From the NCBI GenBank assembly GCA_023392595.1, contig JAEVYU010000055.1, positions 47,183 through 111,182 on the forward strand: a stretch of DNA of 64,000 nucleotides, read 5' to 3'. The DNA comes from Bacillota bacterium. Its GTDB lineage: Bacteria > Bacillota > UBA4882 > UBA8346. This document shows, piece by piece, positions 61,774 through 64,000 of the stretch; the stretch's first letter is position 1, and the number at the start of each line of letters is the position of its first letter. The notes under the pieces were generated by a model, which did not search any database, was not told where the DNA came from, and saw nothing but the letters and a program-made list of their open reading frames with translations. The translations under genes were made by a program, and so were the position numbers.

Positions 61774-61821
61774 TCATTCACTCCTTATGATAGGGCAACG
61801 TCTAAGTCATTAAAAACATTT

Positions 61822-61905
61822 ACTCGCGCAGAGACGCAGAGTTAGGAGAGATATTGAGGTCTTGCTCTTCTCCGTGTCTTGGCGTCTTTGCGGGAAAATA
61901 GTTTT
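61822..61905. repeat. Dispersed intergenic inverted element (CGCAGAGACGCAGAG type)
   Basis: GCAGAGACGCAGAG...AGGAGAG is mirrored by CTCTTCTCCGTGTCTTGGCGTCTTTGC, an imperfect long inverted repeat. Decayed sequences of the same kind occur at about 13067-13100 and 24015-24050. Similar elements are widespread between bacterial genes; the role is unknown. Confidence 0.5.
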
Positions 61906-62032
61906 TTTGGTTTGTTAAAGTTATGTCTGTATTTTAAAATACTAGGACTTTGACGAGTCAGTGCCCCTTATGATTGTATGATTGGAAGCAGATTCTGTCA
62001 ATCCATAAATGTGAAATTTGTTTCATATTATA

Positions 62033-62082
62033 TTGACAAATTTCATGGCGAGTCATACAATAATAATGTGAACTGAAGTTCA
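62033..62082 (+). promoter_or_regulatory. Promoter with TetR-type palindrome before the methyltransferase
   Basis: TTGACA (62033-62038), a 17-nt spacer and TACAAT (62056-62061) are followed by the palindrome TGAACT-GA-AGTTCA (62069-62082) at the expected transcription start. This suits repression by the divergent TetR. Confidence 0.8.
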
Positions 62083-62210
62083 TATTTCAAGGAGCATGAA
62101 TGAAATGAAGCAAGAAACAAACCCGCGCTTATGAAGTTTTTCAATTGCTTGCTTCATTGATTCAAAGACAATGAGGTAATCGATAAAGATGAAAGGGGAG
62201 AATATTACGG

Positions 62211-63011
62211 ATGATGCCAACAACGGAACTGCTGATTTGCCCCAAAACCCACAAGAGGCTTATCTTATCGGAACAAGGCAACAGGATCAAGACTGAGCTT
62301 GGGGAGGTGAGCTATCCTATCCATAATCAAATAATCGACTTTTGTCCGGATGCTACCGGTGAAAGCATCGATGCTTATAACCTCATAGCAACCCATTACG
62401 ACTCTCTTTTAACCAATGCTTCGTTTTTAAGCCGCCTTTATAATAAAATCGTTTGGAACGTCAGGGATGAAGATTATATTCGAACTTTGATGGATTTCAT
62501 GCCTGCAAATTTTTCCGGGATTCTACTTGATGTTCCGGCGGGAACTGGGGTCTTTACAGCGGGACTTTACCGAAAATATCCCCAGGCTACCATTTTTGCG
62601 CTGGATTATTCTCCGGCCATGCTGCTGCAGGCTCAAAAACGGTTTCAGGATGCCGGACTGGAAAATATCCAATACATACGGGGAGATGTAGGAGGCCTTC
62701 CGGTACAAGACGCCAGTATTGATTTGGTATTTTCCATGAACGGTTTTCATGCTTTTCCCCATAAGGAAGCAGCCTGGAATGAAATTACCCGGGTATTGAA
62801 GAAAGGCGGCAAATTAATCGGCTGCTTTTATATTCGCGGCCAACGCCCTTTTACCGATTTCATGATTGGCCAAGTCTATACCCGGCAGGGGGCTTTTAGG
62901 GCGCCCTTTTGGAGTGAGGATGAAGTGCTGGAAAGGTTGGAAAGGCATTATCAAATTCGCCAAAAGGGAAATTGCCGTTCGATATTTTATTTTGAAGCTG
63001 AAAAAAGATAA
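62211..63011 (+). CDS. Methyltransferase with N-terminal Trm112-like domain
   Basis: This 266-aa protein begins with a Trm112-like segment (LLICPKTHKRLIL, then GEVSYPIHNQIIDFCPD, about 7-48) and then a class I methyltransferase: motif I LLDVPAGTGVFTAGL (about 103-117), FALDYSPAM, and RVLKKGGKLIGCFY. It resembles UbiE-like small-molecule methyltransferases. A GGGGAG site lies 10 nt before the ATG. Its promoter carries a TetR-type operator. Confidence 0.83.
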   Translation: MMPTTELLICPKTHKRLILSEQGNRIKTELGEVSYPIHNQIIDFCPDATGESIDAYNLIATHYDSLLTNASFLSRLYNKIVWNVRDEDYIRTLMDFMPANFSGILLDVPAGTGVFTAGLYRKYPQATIFALDYSPAMLLQAQKRFQDAGLENIQYIRGDVGGLPVQDASIDLVFSMNGFHAFPHKEAAWNEITRVLKKGGKLIGCFYIRGQRPFTDFMIGQVYTRQGAFRAPFWSEDEVLERLERHYQIRQKGNCRSIFYFEAEKR

Positions 63012-63044
63012 GGGGACAGAGCTTGAAATTTATTTAAAATGGGT

Positions 63045-63659
63045 TCAGTTAGCCAAAAATTTTATTAAGACTTCCACGGTAGTCGATATCATACGTTCTT
63101 TATCCACCGCATTTTTTCCAAATACGATTTGGTCGACAATAGCCGATACTAACTCAAATGCGATGATCGAGGCGGCTTCCCGATCTTTAACTTTGATGTC
63201 ATCCTGCCAAAGCTGAAAAAACCGGGCGGTACTTTGGCGAGAATCCTCCATATGCTTATCCATAATAGCGGCCACATTCGGATTCGCGTAATACAGGACA
63301 TTCATTTCTTTATAGAGCCCTTTGTGGGTTTGGTGAAGCGTGATCAAGCTTTCCATCAAATTACGCAGCCATGCCTTTTTATCGGTTTGGTAAAGCGCGG
63401 GCCGGTTTAGCAATTCTTCATGCAATGCGGTAAATTGTTGATGATAGCGCCCCAGGATTTCTAAAAAGACGGCGTCTTTATCCTTAAAATAAGAATATAG
63501 GCTGCCGATGGACACGCCGGCGGTTCTGGCTATTTCATTGGTGGTGGTTTGATAATAACCCTGGTCGCAAAATAGCGTAAAGGCTGTCTCCAATATTTTT
63601 TCCTTCATCCCGATGCTGCGGGATTGCTTCGGTTCGCGCACCTGTTTATTGTTTGCCAC
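63045..63659 (-). CDS. TetR/AcrR-family regulator (second copy)
   Basis: This protein of about 204 aa has the helix-turn-helix GYYQTTTNEIARTAGVSIGSLYSYFKDKDAVF and a C-terminal domain distantly like the TetR at 61.1 kb (VDQIVFGKNAVDKERMI). The start is GTG at 63659, 10 nt after AAAGGAG; a longer ATG frame would begin upstream of the promoter (TTGACA-N17-TACAAT, 63684-63712 on the minus strand). It converges on the methyltransferase. Confidence 0.87.
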   Translation of the reverse strand: MANNKQVREPKQSRSIGMKEKILETAFTLFCDQGYYQTTTNEIARTAGVSIGSLYSYFKDKDAVFLEILGRYHQQFTALHEELLNRPALYQTDKKAWLRNLMESLITLHQTHKGLYKEMNVLYYANPNVAAIMDKHMEDSRQSTARFFQLWQDDIKVKDREAASIIAFELVSAIVDQIVFGKNAVDKERMISTTVEVLIKFLAN

Positions 63660-63683
63660 CTCGGGCACACTCCTTTCGATTTC

Positions 63684-63734
63684 ATTGTAAAGTGCGATGT
63701 TATTTTTGTCAATAGAAGGTGAGTTTTTACTCAC
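63684..63734 (-). promoter_or_regulatory. Promoter and palindrome of the second tetR gene
   Basis: On the minus strand TTGACA (63707-63712), 17 nt and TACAAT (63684-63689). Just upstream lies GTGAGT-TTTT-ACTCAC (63719-63734), a perfect inverted repeat likely to bind a TetR protein. The remaining bases to 64000 hold no recognisable gene. Confidence 0.7.
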
Positions 63735-64000
63735 ATTTATGTTGACGATAAAAAGAATTTTCGTTATATTGTAAATAAAAACTCATATTCTGGTTGAAGA
63801 TTCACCCGGTCCGATGTAAATGAGTCGAAAGATTTAATTGATGTTGCGGAATATGTATTATGAAGGTATTTTGTTAAGGAACCACTGATTAATTAACCTT
63901 CCAGCATTTTTCTTGATTAAATTTTTTGATTTTGAAGCATTTAAAGGCTAATATTCACCATACTTTACTGTTTCTAGGGGTATTCACCCGAAAAAGGGCG

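Noticed and set aside
62096..62134. 12-residue leader peptide before the methyltransferase
   Set aside because: A GGAG lies only 1 nt from the ATG and the peptide has no regulatory codon pattern. It may be a relic.

Overview
The window looks like a chromosome segment of an anaerobic, nitrogen-fixing Firmicute (Bacillota), probably from a lineage with an outer membrane. The Firmicute reading rests on strong AGGAGG ribosome-binding sites, TTGACA-N17-TATAAT-type promoters, DUF2089/SHOCT/yvl-type genes, a two-gene nifV and nifI1/nifI2. The outer-membrane reading rests on a PagL-like lipid A deacylase and a ModA with no lipobox cysteine. No species is assigned. No rRNA, tRNA, CRISPR array or transposase was seen.

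Region 1 (1-6.65 kb) is a carbohydrate or hydroxy-acid island: the end of a LacI-type repressor, a phosphofructokinase with an unusual phosphoryl-donor motif, a divergent triosephosphate-isomerase-like protein, a LarA-family nickel-pincer racemase/epimerase homologue and two TauE/SafE (TSUP) permeases. LarC, which puts nickel into the LarA cofactor, is encoded 30 kb downstream.

Region 2 (6.65-23.6 kb) is the centrepiece: a compact iron-only nitrogenase island. It runs anfH-anfD-anfG-anfK, nifB, nifI1-nifI2, nifV-alpha/nifV-omega, a glutamine amidotransferase, a PNPOx-fold flavoprotein, anfO and a protein of D/N-G repeats. Next come two paralogous one-component regulators (excisionase-type HTH plus periplasmic-binding-protein-like domain), a molbindin (mop) and modABC. 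A methyltransferase diverges from anfH. Three promoters (methyltransferase, anfH, modA) are built alike: TTGNNN-N17-TANAAT followed within about 25 bp by a TTAGTTTT-type repeat. A second motif, CATAACAT, recurs around the anf and mod promoters. This suggests one molybdate/tungstate-responsive regulon joining metal uptake and the Mo-free nitrogenase, with no sigma-54/AnfA control visible.

Region 3 (23.6-37 kb) is mixed metabolism: a 21-bp tandem repeat, a structured leader before a phenylacetate-CoA ligase/ACT pair, a patatin, a heterodimeric ABC exporter, an HD phosphohydrolase, a methyltransferase, a MerR regulator beside a gutted old-yellow-enzyme gene, a ferredoxin-fused aldo/keto reductase and larC.

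Region 4 (37-53.8 kb) holds a secreted PL11 rhamnogalacturonan lyase, a flavin reductase family enzyme with TetR, a PadR regulator with an interrupted flavodoxin-like gene, the PagL-like protein, an Ntn-hydrolase, citrate synthase, AraC/MFS and EamA/MocR pairs.

Region 5 (53.8-64 kb) contains gene remnants (nucleotidyltransferase, both ends of a tetR around a MarR-hydrolase unit), a yvl-like envelope-stress operon (DUF2089, two SHOCT proteins, a membrane protein, a holin-like YvlD) and two TetR genes flanking a methyltransferase.
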